From contig CM046303.1 in assembly GCA_025267735.1 (NCBI GenBank), positions 45,273,380 through 45,337,379 on the forward strand: DNA of 64,000 nt, read 5' to 3'. The translations under genes were made by a program, and so were the position numbers. The notes under the pieces were generated by a model. It was given only the letters and a program-made list of their open reading frames with translations, was not told where the DNA came from and ran no database searches. How positions within the stretch are numbered: the first letter of the stretch is position 1; each line of letters starts with the position of its first letter. This DNA comes from Mactra quadrangularis (Eukaryota > Mollusca > Bivalvia > Venerida > Mactridae). This document shows positions 13,075-22,737 of this stretch, piece by piece.

Positions 13075-15210
13075 TGATGCCTGTATCTTTGTATGCTATT
13101 CCTGGGGTCAGGCTAGTGGGTCAAGTTGATGACTGGCATCTTAAATTTTCTTGAGCACGAGGTCTATTAATAATGTTATGAAGTACAAGGTAAAATTATT
13201 AGCTAGCCCGATTGTATGAATCAAATGGATTTCACAAGCCTGTATCTATGTATGCTAGTCCTGTAGTCAGGCTAGTGGGTTAAGTTGATGACTGCCATCT
13301 TAAATTTTCTCGAGCACACGGTCCATTATTAATTTTTTTGAAGTTCAAGGTAAAATTTTTAGCTAGCCTCATTGTATGAATCAAGTAGATATCACAAGCC
13401 TGTATCTATGTATGCTAGTCCTGGGGTCAGGCTAGTGGGTTAATTTGATGACAGCCATCATAAAATTTCTTGTGCCCTTTGTCCATTATTTTTTTTTTGA
13501 AGTTCAAGGTAAATTATTAGCTAGATCGATTGTATGAATCAAGAATATTTCACAAGCCTGTATTTATGTATGCTAATCCTGGGGTCAGGCTAGCGGGTAA
13601 AGTTAATGACTGCCATCTTAAATGTTTTTTAGCATCCGGTCCATTATTAATTTTTTTGAAGTTCAAGGTAAAATTATTAGCTATTCTGATTGTATGAATC
13701 AAGTAGATTTCACAAGCCAGTATCTATGTATGCTAGTTCTGGGGTCAGGCTAGTGGGTTAAGTTGATGACTGCCATCTTAAATTTTCTCGAGCACATGGT
13801 CCATTATTAATTTTATGATGTTCAAGGCAAAATTATTAGCTAGCCTGATAGTATGAATCAAGTAGATATCACAAGCCTGTATCTATGTATGCTTGTCCTT
13901 GGGTCAGGCTAGTGGGTTAAGTTGATGACTGCCATCTTAAATTTTCTCGAGCACTTGGTCCATTATTAATTTTATGATGTTCAAGGCTAAATTATTAGCT
14001 AGCCTGATAGTATGAATCAAGTAGATATCACAAGCCTGTATCTATGTATGCTAGTCTTGGGGTCAGGCTAGTGGGTTAATTTGATGACAGCCATCATAAA
14101 ATTTCTTGTGCCCTTTGTCCATTATTATTTTTTTGAAGTTCAAGGTAAATTATTAGCTAGATCGATTGTATGAATCAAGAATATTTCACAAGCCTGTATT
14201 TATGCATGCTAGTCCTGGGGTAAGGCTAGTAGGTTAAGTTGATGACTGCCATCTTAAATGTTTTTTAGCACCCAGTCCATTATTAATTTTTTTGAAGTTA
14301 AAGGTAAAATTATAAGCTATTCTGATTGTATGAATCAAGTAGATTTCACAAGCCAGTTTCTATGTATGCTAGTCCTGGGGTCAGGCTAGTTGGTTAAGTT
14401 TATGACTACCATTTAAATGTTATTGAGCACTAGGTCCATTATTATTTTTTTTGAAATTCAAGTTCAAATTAATAGCTATTCTAAAAGTATGAATCAAGAA
14501 GATTTCACAAGCCGATATCTATGTATGCTTGTCCTTGGGTCAGGCTAGTGGGTTAAGTTGATGACTGCCATCTTAAATTTTCTCGAGCACATGGTCCATT
14601 ATTAATTTTATGATGTTCAAGGCAAAATTATTAGCTAGCCTGATAGTATGAATCAAGTAGATATCACAAGCCTGTATCTATGTATGCTAGTCCTGGTGTC
14701 AGGCTAGTGGGTAAAGTTAATGACTGATATCTTAAATGCTTTTGAGCACTAGGTCCATTATATTTTTTTGAAGTTCAAGGCAAAATTATTAGCTAGCTGG
14801 ATTGTAAGAATCAAGAAGATTTCATAAGCCTGTATCTATGTGTGCTAATCCTTGGGTCAGGCTAGTGGGTTAAGTTGATGACTGCCATCTTAAAATTTTC
14901 TTGAGCACTTGGTCCATTATCAATTTTTTTTTAGTTCAAGGCAAAATTATTAGCCAGCCTGATAGTATGAATCAAGAAGATTTCATAAGCCTGAATCTAT
15001 GTATGCTTATCCTGGGGTCAGGTTAGTCTCTGTGGTGTTAAGTTGATGACTGCCATATCCTAAATTTTCTCAAGCACTTGGTCCATTATTTTTTATTGAA
15101 GTTCAAGGTAAAATTATTAGCTAGCCCAATTGTATGAATCAAGAAGATTTCACAAGCCTGTATCTTTGAATGCAAGTCCTGGAGCCAGGCTAGTGGGTTA
15201 AGTTGATTAA
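13075..15210. repeat. About 160-bp satellite, roughly 13-14 monomers, with higher-order repeat
   Basis: The phrase GTCAGGCTAGTGGGTTAAG recurs about every 160 bases from 13,107 to 15,185. Monomers differ but fall into subtypes recurring in the same order four monomers apart (about 635-640 bp). For example, the variant with CAGCCATCATAAAATTTC occurs near 13,450 and 14,088, each followed by the ATCGATTGTATGAATCAAG subtype and then the ATTCTGATTGTATG subtype. That is a higher-order repeat created by duplication of a four-monomer block. No frame is conserved across monomers. Confidence 0.9.
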
Positions 15211-15570
15211 TGGTTGAAACCAGTAGAATAATAGTGTTATCTACTCTGTACATTTTACGTAACTTAAAATCTAGCGAAGCCTGTTTTCAAGTATTTGCAT
15301 TAAACTCATCTACAGAATGTATTCATAAGAGCAGGTTAACAAATTCACATTTATGTAATATATTTACAACCTAATAATCATTTAAAGTACAGTTATTTTT
15401 AAATGAAAACTTCATTTAAAAAAGAAAAAAGAATGAAAAATAAGCATTTACTATTTTAGATTTTAAAACCATTCAAAGTATCTACAAGCCGTCTCTAGAA
15501 ACTTTATCTCAATATCAAATTTTTCTTATATCTCTTGCAATAGTTATCCATTGTGAATATTCTCTCATCT
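15211..15570. other. AT-rich DNA between satellite and right arm
   Basis: No gene, repeat boundary or RNA structure recognised. Confidence 0.5.
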
Positions 15571-15571
15571 A

Positions 15572-16128
15572 GAAATGAGATTTCTCCCACGGGAGAATTC
15601 TCCCATTTTGAAAATGGGATTTCTCCCACGGGAATATTCTCCCATTTTGGAAATGGGATTTCTCCCGCGGGTGAATTCTCCCATTCTGAAATATGGGATT
15701 TCTCCCACGGGAGAATTCTCCCATTCTTAAAAATGGGAATTTTTTATTTTTGCACTTTTTGAATATTTTTTTTCACATTCTTGTTAAGAACATCAGTATG
15801 ATGCCAAATTTGTATTTTTATATTGCTGTGACCATTAGTAATGGTATTAGAAATGGGAGAATTCTCCCATGGGAGAAAATTCCCATTTTCTAAATGGGAT
15901 TCCCATGGGAGAGCCATTTTCCCATGGGAATTTGCCAATTCCCATGGGAATTTTGACTTTTGACTTAAAATTAAACATATTTCTAGTAGAGATATCTGGA
16001 TGAAAGTTTACTGGTGTTATGCCCATATGTAGATCTACATTTATTGAAAATTTGAAATTAATCGGATGAAAAACAAAAAAAGTAAGTTTGCAAGATTTCC
16101 GGATTCGCAAACGTATTCCGGACTGTGT
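15572..16128 (-). repeat. Right arm with CCATGGG-type palindromic units
   Basis: Reverse-complement counterpart of 389-945. Unit clusters lie at 15,572-15,740 and 15,850-15,935, and the unique outer 190 bases are nearly identical to those of the left arm, ending GGACTGTGT. Confidence 0.8.
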
Positions 16129-16233
16129 TACAGATTAAATATTTTTTTATATAAAAATTAACAGAAAATACATCATTCCAAAACATTTATATATAGTGTT
16201 TTCTATTGTTGATGCGTAATGCTTGTTGCAATC

Positions 16234-16309
16234 CATTCTCATTCCCAGAGTCTAGTACGATTCTCAATACTAGCATTGAGAATCCTACTAGACTCTGGGT
16301 ACGAGAATG
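16234..16309. repeat. Hairpin-forming palindrome, right copy
   Basis: Arms of about 35 bases starting CATTCTCATTCCCAGAGTC pair with the inverted copy ending at 16,309, leaving only a few loop bases. Longer form of the hairpin at 307-364. Confidence 0.8.
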
Positions 16310-16940
16310 ATATTTCAGGACAAAGAAAATATTTGTGACCAACAATGTAAATCTGTTTTCTCGTGTCTTAAACTTGAAGTCTTAACCCCGATTGATGCCT
16401 TGACAATTAAGCACCTATATTAGATTTTTGGCCTCTGTTCTAGATCACACGTCACACAAGATTCTTTATATACTCCAATGTGAAAAGTCCTTATACCATT
16501 TTTTAGACTTTCGGCTATAAATCGGTATCGGTATATATACCACAATACGAAAACTGTCGACGCTGAAAATGCCTGACGGGTTTATTAATTAACATGTGGA
16601 GTGATACATGTGTCTCTGATTTGCTACGCAGTTAATTTCTAGGCGATAAAAGTAGTTCTATCAATCAACTGTCTCGTATTTGTTTCAATGATCATTGACA
16701 GATGTTTACATATATACAATAAGCGTGTGGAAAGGGCGGAGTCAAATCTCGTTAATATACTAAGCAGTTGTATTTGCCAGTAATACAGGGCATAATAAAC
16801 AATTTGTTCGCATTTTTTGCCATGCTCGAATTGTACCTGAATTTAATGTGTAAGAAGTAATCATGGATTTGTTAGGTCTCAATGTGCACGAAAGTCTTTC
16901 TGTATTTTAATACTTTGATTTATTTTGAGATGATGAATTG
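16310..16940. other. Non-coding flank of the retroelement with a dispersed repeat
   Basis: No gene seen. About 16,500-16,740 (ACTTTCGGCTATAAATCGG to AAGCGTGTGGAAAG) recurs in inverted orientation at about 55,855-56,075, including GTGATACATGTGTCTCTGAT-like and CACACGCTTG-like segments, so it is a diverged interspersed repeat of unknown class. Confidence 0.5.
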
Positions 16941-16945
16941 CACAA

Positions 16946-17132
16946 TGTAATGTTATTGGTATTGTTCTAAGAACGACAATAAGATTTGTGCTCTAACTAT
17001 AACTTTATTGAACGAATACTATAACAAGTTAACTCTATGAATGTACAATATAAACTGACTGATAAGCCACACTGGCTACTGCTTGTGATATCATGCATAG
17101 AATAGGAGGGGCTAATAGGCTATCATATTACA
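16946..17132 (-). repeat. 3' LTR of the retroelement
   Basis: 187 bp, bounded by TGTAAT/ATTACA, identical by eye to 21,573-21,759. On the minus strand it carries an AATAAA polyadenylation signal at 17,009-17,004. Confidence 0.93.
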
Positions 17133-17144
17133 TCTCTCTCCTTT
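17133..17144 (-). other. Polypurine tract
   Basis: On the minus strand AAAGGAGAGAGA lies immediately upstream of the 3' LTR, where plus-strand DNA synthesis is primed in LTR retroelements. Confidence 0.85.
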
Positions 17145-17492
17145 ACAAAAATATAACACATATGGACTTAATAATTACATGTAGTTTATAAATACAACTG
17201 GTACAATACAAATACATGCAAATGTTTAACTAAAAAATTCAAGCGTCTAAAGTATCAGACACACAAAGTTCATAATGAGAATTTTATTGCTTCTCATGGT
17301 ATTCATTTCAAAGATGTAAAGTAATTCTATTGATCCTAAAGATCTAAAGTAATTATCACTTTACGGTGGTCAGTTCATTAATTTCTCTTTCCTGGAAAAC
17401 AACCTTTGAGAAATTATAAGTGAAAGTTCATGAAATTCACAAGCTTGTAAACACTTTGAAATGTGGTTAATGATTGACATAAAATATCATGA

Positions 17493-18779
17493 TTACATAG
17501 ATTCAATGACTTTCGGTTTCACAGTTCGTCCTGATCTTGTTGTATACAAATTATTCTCAGATTCATCCCGTGAGGTATTTGCATTTTCTGCGGAAACAGG
17601 TCGTCTGTTCTCAGATTGATTTAAATTAGACTCAGGTGTTTGAGAATTACCGGACAAGGGTATCTCAGTATCTGAAAAGGATTGGTTTTCATTGGATTCA
17701 TTTGTTTTTAACAGATCTTTCCTGTTTCTCCTGTACATGACACCATCTTGGCACTGTACAATGTATGACCTTTCATTTATTTTATCAACCACAGTTGCGG
17801 GTTTCCAAGTTTTGTCAAGTTGCTGTATTCTAGCAGACTGGCCTATATTTAATGGTTCTAATTGTCTAGTTTTAGAATCATAATAATGTTTTTGCTTTTG
17901 TTTGCTTGATTCAATACCCTTCTTAATCTTATTAAGAGATATAAATTCGGGTTTCAAATTTTCCATAGTGGTTGGTAAAATTGAACGTAATTGTCTTCCC
18001 ATAGATAATTGAGCAGGGGAATACCCATTTTCTAGAGGGGTAGTTCTGTACTCTAAAATACCTATTAGAGGATCAGATTTACTTTCCTTGGCCTTTGTAA
18101 GTATGTTTTTGCAAACTGAAACATATTTCTCTGCAAGGCCATTTGATTGACTGTGATATGGGCTAATTGTCTCATGTTTAAAATCCCATTCTTTAGCAAA
18201 ATCAGCAAATTCTTGAGATTTATAACAAGGACCACTGTCTGATATAACCTTTTGACTAATACCCCACCTGGCCATAATTGCTTTTATCTTGTTAATGACG
18301 GTAGAACTTCTCATATTGCTAAGCTCTTTAACCTCAAAATACTTGCTATAATAATCAACCACTAGAAGGTAATTTTTATTATCCCAGGTGAATAAATCAG
18401 TACCAATGATTTGCCATGGATAATCAGGAATTTCAGTAGGAATTAATGGTTCTTTGGGATTTGAAGACCTGTGTTTCAAACAAATACTACATGAAAGCAC
18501 CATGTCTTTAATATGATTTGAAATTCCTGGCCAATACATAACATCTCTGGCTCTTCTTAAACATTTCTCTATACCCATGTGACCAGAATGTACTAGTTCT
18601 AGCATTTGAGATCTCATTGATTCAGGAATGACAATTTTATTGCCCTTCATGATTAACCCATTAATACTGGATAATTCATCTCTATAATTCCAGTAAGGTA
18701 TTACCTCGGGTGGACATTGATTTCTTACATGCGGCCATCCCTCCAGAATAATTTCTTTTAATTTGACCAAGATTTTATC
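17493..18779 (-). CDS. Retroelement integrase region (second frame)
   Basis: Integrase, the enzyme that inserts the retroelement cDNA. Counting from the TTG at 18,770 as residue 1, the region has an N-terminal zinc-binding HHCC motif (H61, H64, C94, C97) with a WPG motif, then the catalytic triad D125, D178, E214 with the family's exact 35-residue D-to-E spacing. A basic C-terminal tail follows, ending with a TAG at about 17,493. There is no ATG near its start. The frame opens at 18,779, just after an in-frame stop, while the preceding frame ends at 18,775, so the product must come from a frame change or the junction is a mutation. Catalytic residues are intact and there are no internal stops. 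The equivalent part of Steamer is fused in one frame. Confidence 0.88.
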   Translation of the reverse strand, partial: DKILVKLKEIILEGWPHVRNQCPPEVIPYWNYRDELSSINGLIMKGNKIVIPESMRSQMLELVHSGHMGIEKCLRRARDVMYWPGISNHIKDMVLSCSICLKHRSSNPKEPLIPTEIPDYPWQIIGTDLFTWDNKNYLLVVDYYSKYFEVKELSNMRSSTVINKIKAIMARWGISQKVISDSGPCYKSQEFADFAKEWDFKHETISPYHSQSNGLAEKYVSVCKNILTKAKESKSDPLIGILEYRTTPLENGYSPAQLSMGRQLRSILPTTMENLKPEFISLNKIKKGIESSKQKQKHYYDSKTRQLEPLNIGQSARIQQLDKTWKPATVVDKINERSYIVQCQDGVMYRRNRKDLLKTNESNENQSFSDTEIPLSGNSQTPESNLNQSENRRPVSAENANTSRDESENNLYTTRSGRTVKPKVIESM

Positions 18780-21468
18780 TTATAATTTCTTGCAATTTCC
18801 TATCAGATACTGGCAATGCAGACATAATTAAATGTACTTGCATATCCATTCCTGCTGATAGGTTGGGAAATGTGTCACTAACAAATTTCCGGCTCAATGT
18901 GTCAGCCACTGGAACTTGTTTAGACGGATAATGTTTAATATCAAGATCGTACCTCTGCAATTGCAGAAGCATACGTTGCAAACGAGCGGGAGCGGAGTTG
19001 ATTGATTTCCTATGTATGGAAATAATCGGTAAATGATCACACATCACGTGAACTTTCTGTCCATAGACGAAGTGGTGAAATTTTCTACAGCCAAATAGGA
19101 TTGCATACATTTCTTTCTCTATTTGTGCATAATTGACCTCAGAAGGGGTTAAAGCTTTTGATGCATATGCAATTGGTTTGCCTTCCTGTAACAAAGTGCA
19201 ACCAAGGCCGTACTTGCTAGCATCACTTTGGAGGGTCAAAGGTTTTGTGTGATCATAGTATGCTAATACTTGACCTGGTTTGGTGATGATTTGTTTCATT
19301 GTATCAAATGCATCACTTTGGGGTTTCTCCCAACAGAACTCAACAGATTTTGACAGCAGTTGTCTCATTGGGGCCGTGACCTGAGATAGGTTGGGTGCAA
19401 ACCTAGATAGGTAGTTAACCATACCTAATATAGTTTCTAGTTCTGCCTTATTCGTGGGAGGTTGCATTTTTTCAATGGCGGTGACCTTGGCAGGATCAGG
19501 TTTGAGACCCTCTGAAGTAAGTACATGACCAAAATATTCGACCTCAGACAACCCGACTTCAAGTTTGTCTTCGTTAAATCGAATACCTTTCTCTTTTGAC
19601 CTTGACATGACATCATTGAGATTTGAGTCATGTTCTTCCCTAGTTTTTCCAAACACAAGTATGTCATCAACAATAGTTACGACACCTTTAAGTCCTTCAA
19701 AACATTCATCAATTTTGCGGACAAAAAGATCACCAGATAATTTTAAACCGAACGGTGTACGTAAATATCTGTAACGACCAAACATGGTGTTAAAACAGGT
19801 CAGCATTGAAGAATCATGATCAAGTTTTAAAGCCCAATACCCTGACCTAGCATCAAGTTTGGTGAAATATTTTGCACCCGAAAGCTGTGGCAAAATATCA
19901 TCTAGTGTTCTCATGGGATAATGAGGACGTTGAATAGCTTTATTTAGGTCCCTGGGGTCTAGACAAATTCTTATATCCCCATTGCCTTTTTCAGCTACAA
20001 CCATAGAGCTAACCCAATCTGTAGGTTCTATCACCTTGGTGATGACCCGTAGTTGCTCCATTCTGGACAATTCTTTCTTAACCTTGTCCTGTAGTGCTAC
20101 AGGAATTTTACGGGGTGGGTGCACAACAGGTGTGACAGATTGATCAATATGGATCTTACATTCCCCGGGTAAAAGACCTATGCCCTTGAAAACTTCAGAA
20201 TGCTCCTGTAAAATTGAGGCTTTTGTCAGTGGCATTTTAAGAGATTCTGACTTAACTGAGTATGAGAGCTTAATCAAACCAAAATCAATACAAGATTGAA
20301 GCCCTATTAGTGGAGGTGACCTAGTGTTTACGACATAAAATAGTATCTCACCCTTTTGACCTGTCCTTGGGTGATTACACTGGATAGTAATGCATCCAAT
20401 GAGGTCTAACTCATTTCCATTGTAAGCAGACAATTTTATTTGGGATTTTTCAGGTAACGTTTTGGTGCCAAGACTTAAAAATACTTTATGAGGCAAAATA
20501 TTCACCTGACTACCTGTGTCTAATTTAAATCTAACTGAATGATTAGACGGACCTACCTCAAAATCCGCAAATACCTGTCCATTGATAATTTGTGACTCTA
20601 CACTATCAACCAATATGTCCTGTGAATTATTATTATCATTACTAGAAATATTTATTTCATTCACAGTTTTACAGACTGAACCAAAATGGTTCCACTTCTT
20701 GCATTTGTAACATTGTTTACCCTTAGCAGGGCACACTTGTTCCTGTTTATGTCTCTGATTACATCTTTGACATCTTTCTTGGTTTTCACTGTTTCTATTA
20801 CCCCTGTTTGACCACTTCTTCCCCGACTGGCCTGAGGGATTTTGACCAGTCTTCTGGCCTGAGGAATTTTGACCAGATTTCTTCGGCCATGCGCCTTTCT
20901 GTTGCTGAACAGCATTGACAGATTGTGCTGTACTGGTGGACTGCATTTCGCGCAGTTGCTCCTGTGCATATTCAATTGACTGACATATTTGCACACATTT
21001 ATCTAAGGTTAATCTACTGCCTTCATTTATTAGTTTTTCTCGAATCTTTTGAGAGCTTATTCCAAAAACGATTCGGTCTCTTATCATGTCATCACGTTCT
21101 GTAAAATTACAGTCAATAGCCAAAATTCTTAATCTAGTGATAAACTCTTCAAATGTCTGGTTTCCCTGCGTTTCATTGTTAAAACGATATCTCGCAAACA
21201 CTGGGTTTATTGTAGGCTGTAAATGTTTTTTCACTGCATCATAAATTTGCTTAAGTTTGGTTTTATCTGCTATGGCTAAGGTTTCAAAAATGTCTCTTCC
21301 CTTCTCTCCCATCCATAGCAGCAGGTATGTAACCTTGACACTCTCTTCCTTGTCCTTTAATGGACCAGTGAAAATTAAGTTACAATGATCTGTAAACTTT
21401 TTCCATGCCTCAGGAAGATTGGTGCAACTCCAATTTATATTGGGTACCGGAACACCGTTTAAATCCAT
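18775..21468 (-). CDS. Retroelement Gag-protease-RT-RNase H polyprotein
   Basis: First frame of the element, 897 residues from the ATG at 21,468. A GTG one codon upstream is in frame but I prefer the ATG. Approximate order: Gag matrix/capsid-like region 1-175; glutamine/serine-rich linker 176-230; zinc knuckle CX2CX4HX4C at 253-266 with an extra Cys cluster just before it; aspartic protease active site DTG at 317-319; reverse transcriptase 430-680 with the catalytic VDD at 600-602; RNase H 735-860 with acidic residues at D749, E785 region and D811. It ends at the TAA at 18,775, after RNase H. No internal stop is present over 2.7 kb, unlike an old copy. Confidence 0.93.
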   Translation of the reverse strand: MDLNGVPVPNINWSCTNLPEAWKKFTDHCNLIFTGPLKDKEESVKVTYLLLWMGEKGRDIFETLAIADKTKLKQIYDAVKKHLQPTINPVFARYRFNNETQGNQTFEEFITRLRILAIDCNFTERDDMIRDRIVFGISSQKIREKLINEGSRLTLDKCVQICQSIEYAQEQLREMQSTSTAQSVNAVQQQKGAWPKKSGQNSSGQKTGQNPSGQSGKKWSNRGNRNSENQERCQRCNQRHKQEQVCPAKGKQCYKCKKWNHFGSVCKTVNEINISSNDNNNSQDILVDSVESQIINGQVFADFEVGPSNHSVRFKLDTGSQVNILPHKVFLSLGTKTLPEKSQIKLSAYNGNELDLIGCITIQCNHPRTGQKGEILFYVVNTRSPPLIGLQSCIDFGLIKLSYSVKSESLKMPLTKASILQEHSEVFKGIGLLPGECKIHIDQSVTPVVHPPRKIPVALQDKVKKELSRMEQLRVITKVIEPTDWVSSMVVAEKGNGDIRICLDPRDLNKAIQRPHYPMRTLDDILPQLSGAKYFTKLDARSGYWALKLDHDSSMLTCFNTMFGRYRYLRTPFGLKLSGDLFVRKIDECFEGLKGVVTIVDDILVFGKTREEHDSNLNDVMSRSKEKGIRFNEDKLEVGLSEVEYFGHVLTSEGLKPDPAKVTAIEKMQPPTNKAELETILGMVNYLSRFAPNLSQVTAPMRQLLSKSVEFCWEKPQSDAFDTMKQIITKPGQVLAYYDHTKPLTLQSDASKYGLGCTLLQEGKPIAYASKALTPSEVNYAQIEKEMYAILFGCRKFHHFVYGQKVHVMCDHLPIISIHRKSINSAPARLQRMLLQLQRYDLDIKHYPSKQVPVADTLSRKFVSDTFPNLSAGMDMQVHLIMSALPVSDRKLQEIIR

Positions 21469-21554
21469 CACTTTGAAATTCTAAATAATACAGAATGTTC
21501 AACAAGAAATTCTTTCACAAGAATGTTCAAAGTAAATCCAAATGAGCTTATAAG

Positions 21555-21572
21555 CAATTACTTCTGACACCA
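21555..21572 (-). other. Primer binding site (tRNA-Leu type)
   Basis: On the minus strand, TGGTGTCAGAAGT begins directly after the 5' LTR. It is complementary to the CTGACACCA 3' end typical of animal leucine tRNAs. Confidence 0.85.
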
Positions 21573-21759
21573 TGTAATGTTATTGGTATTGTTCTAAGAA
21601 CGACAATAAGATTTGTGCTCTAACTATAACTTTATTGAACGAATACTATAACAAGTTAACTCTATGAATGTACAATATAAACTGACTGATAAGCCACACT
21701 GGCTACTGCTTGTGATATCATGCATAGAATAGGAGGGGCTAATAGGCTATCATATTACA
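21573..21759 (-). repeat. 5' LTR of the retroelement
   Basis: 187 bp, same as the 3' LTR. The leader from here to the ATG is only about 100 bases. No obvious TATA box beyond a TTTATATTG stretch. Confidence 0.93.
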
Positions 21760-21764
21760 CACAA

Positions 21765-22195
21765 TAGTCTTGTTTTTAAACCATCTTCAAAAGACTGCGT
21801 AAAGATTATAAATTAACTTTAAAGGCCTTTTAAGTAAGATACTTAGTAATAATAATAATGCTGATGATGTTGGTGATGATGATTATGATAATATTAATAA
21901 TGATATGATAATAATAAAATAATAATAATAATAATGTATTTCGATTGACGTGTATTAACCTTTATAGATCGGTTAAAACAGGTATAGAACGCTGACCCGG
22001 TTTATACTCAATTGATTGTGCAGTGTTCAATTAAACGGCTTAGTAGATGCATTCTTTATATTGAAGGGGAATATATCAGGTTAAATTTGTAAAAAAACGG
22101 TTTTCAGGTAAACAATTGATAGTTTTACTCATGATGCCTAGCGTCTCTGTACTAAGGTCAGTAAGACCGTTGTACAAACGTAGTAGACGTACATG
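21765..22195. other. Non-coding, with (AAT)n microsatellite
   Basis: 21,846-21,936 is an impure AAT/GAT trinucleotide tract. Nothing else recognised. Confidence 0.6.
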
Positions 22196-22737
22196 TAGGG
22201 GTGCGTTGCTTAAGCAAATCGCTACGTTTCGCTTCGTAGCGAAATCCTAGGAAACGGCTTGCTACAATATATCGCTTCATTTCGCTACGTAGCGAAAGCT
22301 AGCGAAAAAATTCTTCGCTATCCCATTCGGAACTACCTCGGCATTCACAAATCAAAATGGCTGCCTCCGCCGAAATGTAACTTCCTGTTTGCCGACAATT
22401 TATGTTTTTACGTGTGACTGACTAATCATGAATTGAAATCAATAAATATTTGTAATTGTTCATTTAAACTATGTTTTTGCAGTGATTTTGTACTTGTTAA
22501 AGCCTTATTGAGTCTGAAATCGCCCCGAAAACATGCGATAGCAATGAGCGCAAAAGTTTTACTCGGCAAAGGCCACCATCTTGGTTTGTGACGTAAATAG
22601 ACATTCGGAACCACCTGGGCGATGATCGCCGAGTTGTTCCAAATGGTAAATAGCAAGCCGTTTCCTAAGACGAATCGCTACAAGAAAGCGCTTTTTCAAA
22701 GCGAAACGTAGCGATTTGCGTTAGGCAACGCGCCCTA
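22196..22737. mobile_element. MITE with about 40-bp TIRs containing TAGCGAAA repeats
   Basis: The left end TAGGGGTGCGTTGC, then GCAAATCGCTACGTTTCGCT, matches the inverted right end TAGGGCGCGTTGC, then GCAAATCGCTACGTTTCGCT. TCGCTACG/CGTAGCGA subrepeats lie inside both arms. No convincing target duplication. The short frame at 22,426-22,656 is within it and shows no family similarity. Confidence 0.75.

Larger units (their letters stand above)
389..16128. mobile_element. Putative 15.7-kb terminal-inverted-repeat unit, non-autonomous, gene-less
   Basis: The outer about 270 bases (389-660) reappear in reverse complement at 15,850-16,128 with only scattered mismatches. The end is ACACAGTCCGGAATACG on both sides. 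Directly outside both ends is the same hexamer TACAGA (383-388 and 16,129-16,134), as expected of a 6-bp target duplication. Further in, both arms carry a second cluster of TTCTCCCAT/ATGGGA units (about 803-945 and 15,572-15,740), separated from the first by unrelated AT-rich DNA. A size of 15-20 kb, long TIRs and a 6-bp duplication are features of Maverick/Polinton elements, but I see no polymerase, integrase, ATPase, protease or capsid gene inside. The alternative is two independent copies of a roughly 560-bp repeat in opposite orientation. Confidence 0.45.
16946..21759 (-). mobile_element. Complete Ty3/gypsy LTR retrotransposon, Steamer-like
   Basis: A 4,814-bp element read on the minus strand. 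It has two 187-bp LTRs that I find identical (TGTAAT...ATTACA), a perfect 5-bp target duplication CACAA (16,941-16,945 and 21,760-21,764), a tRNA-Leu-type primer binding site, a purine tract and gag-pol coding in the order Gag, zinc knuckle, protease, reverse transcriptase, RNase H, integrase. Integrase after RNase H places it in Ty3/gypsy. Size, short LTRs, 5-bp duplication and leucine tRNA primer are close to what is reported for Steamer of bivalves. Identical LTRs imply recent insertion. The one visible coding defect is a change of frame between RNase H and integrase (18,779-18,775). Confidence 0.93.

Noticed and set aside
389..16128. Maverick/Polinton with a gene set
   Set aside because: Size, TIRs and 6-bp repeat fit, but none of the expected genes or their fragments could be seen; kept only as a non-autonomous candidate.
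20661..20996. Alternative frame over the Gag linker
   Set aside because: Shadow of the gag-pol frame on the same strand; low-complexity content.
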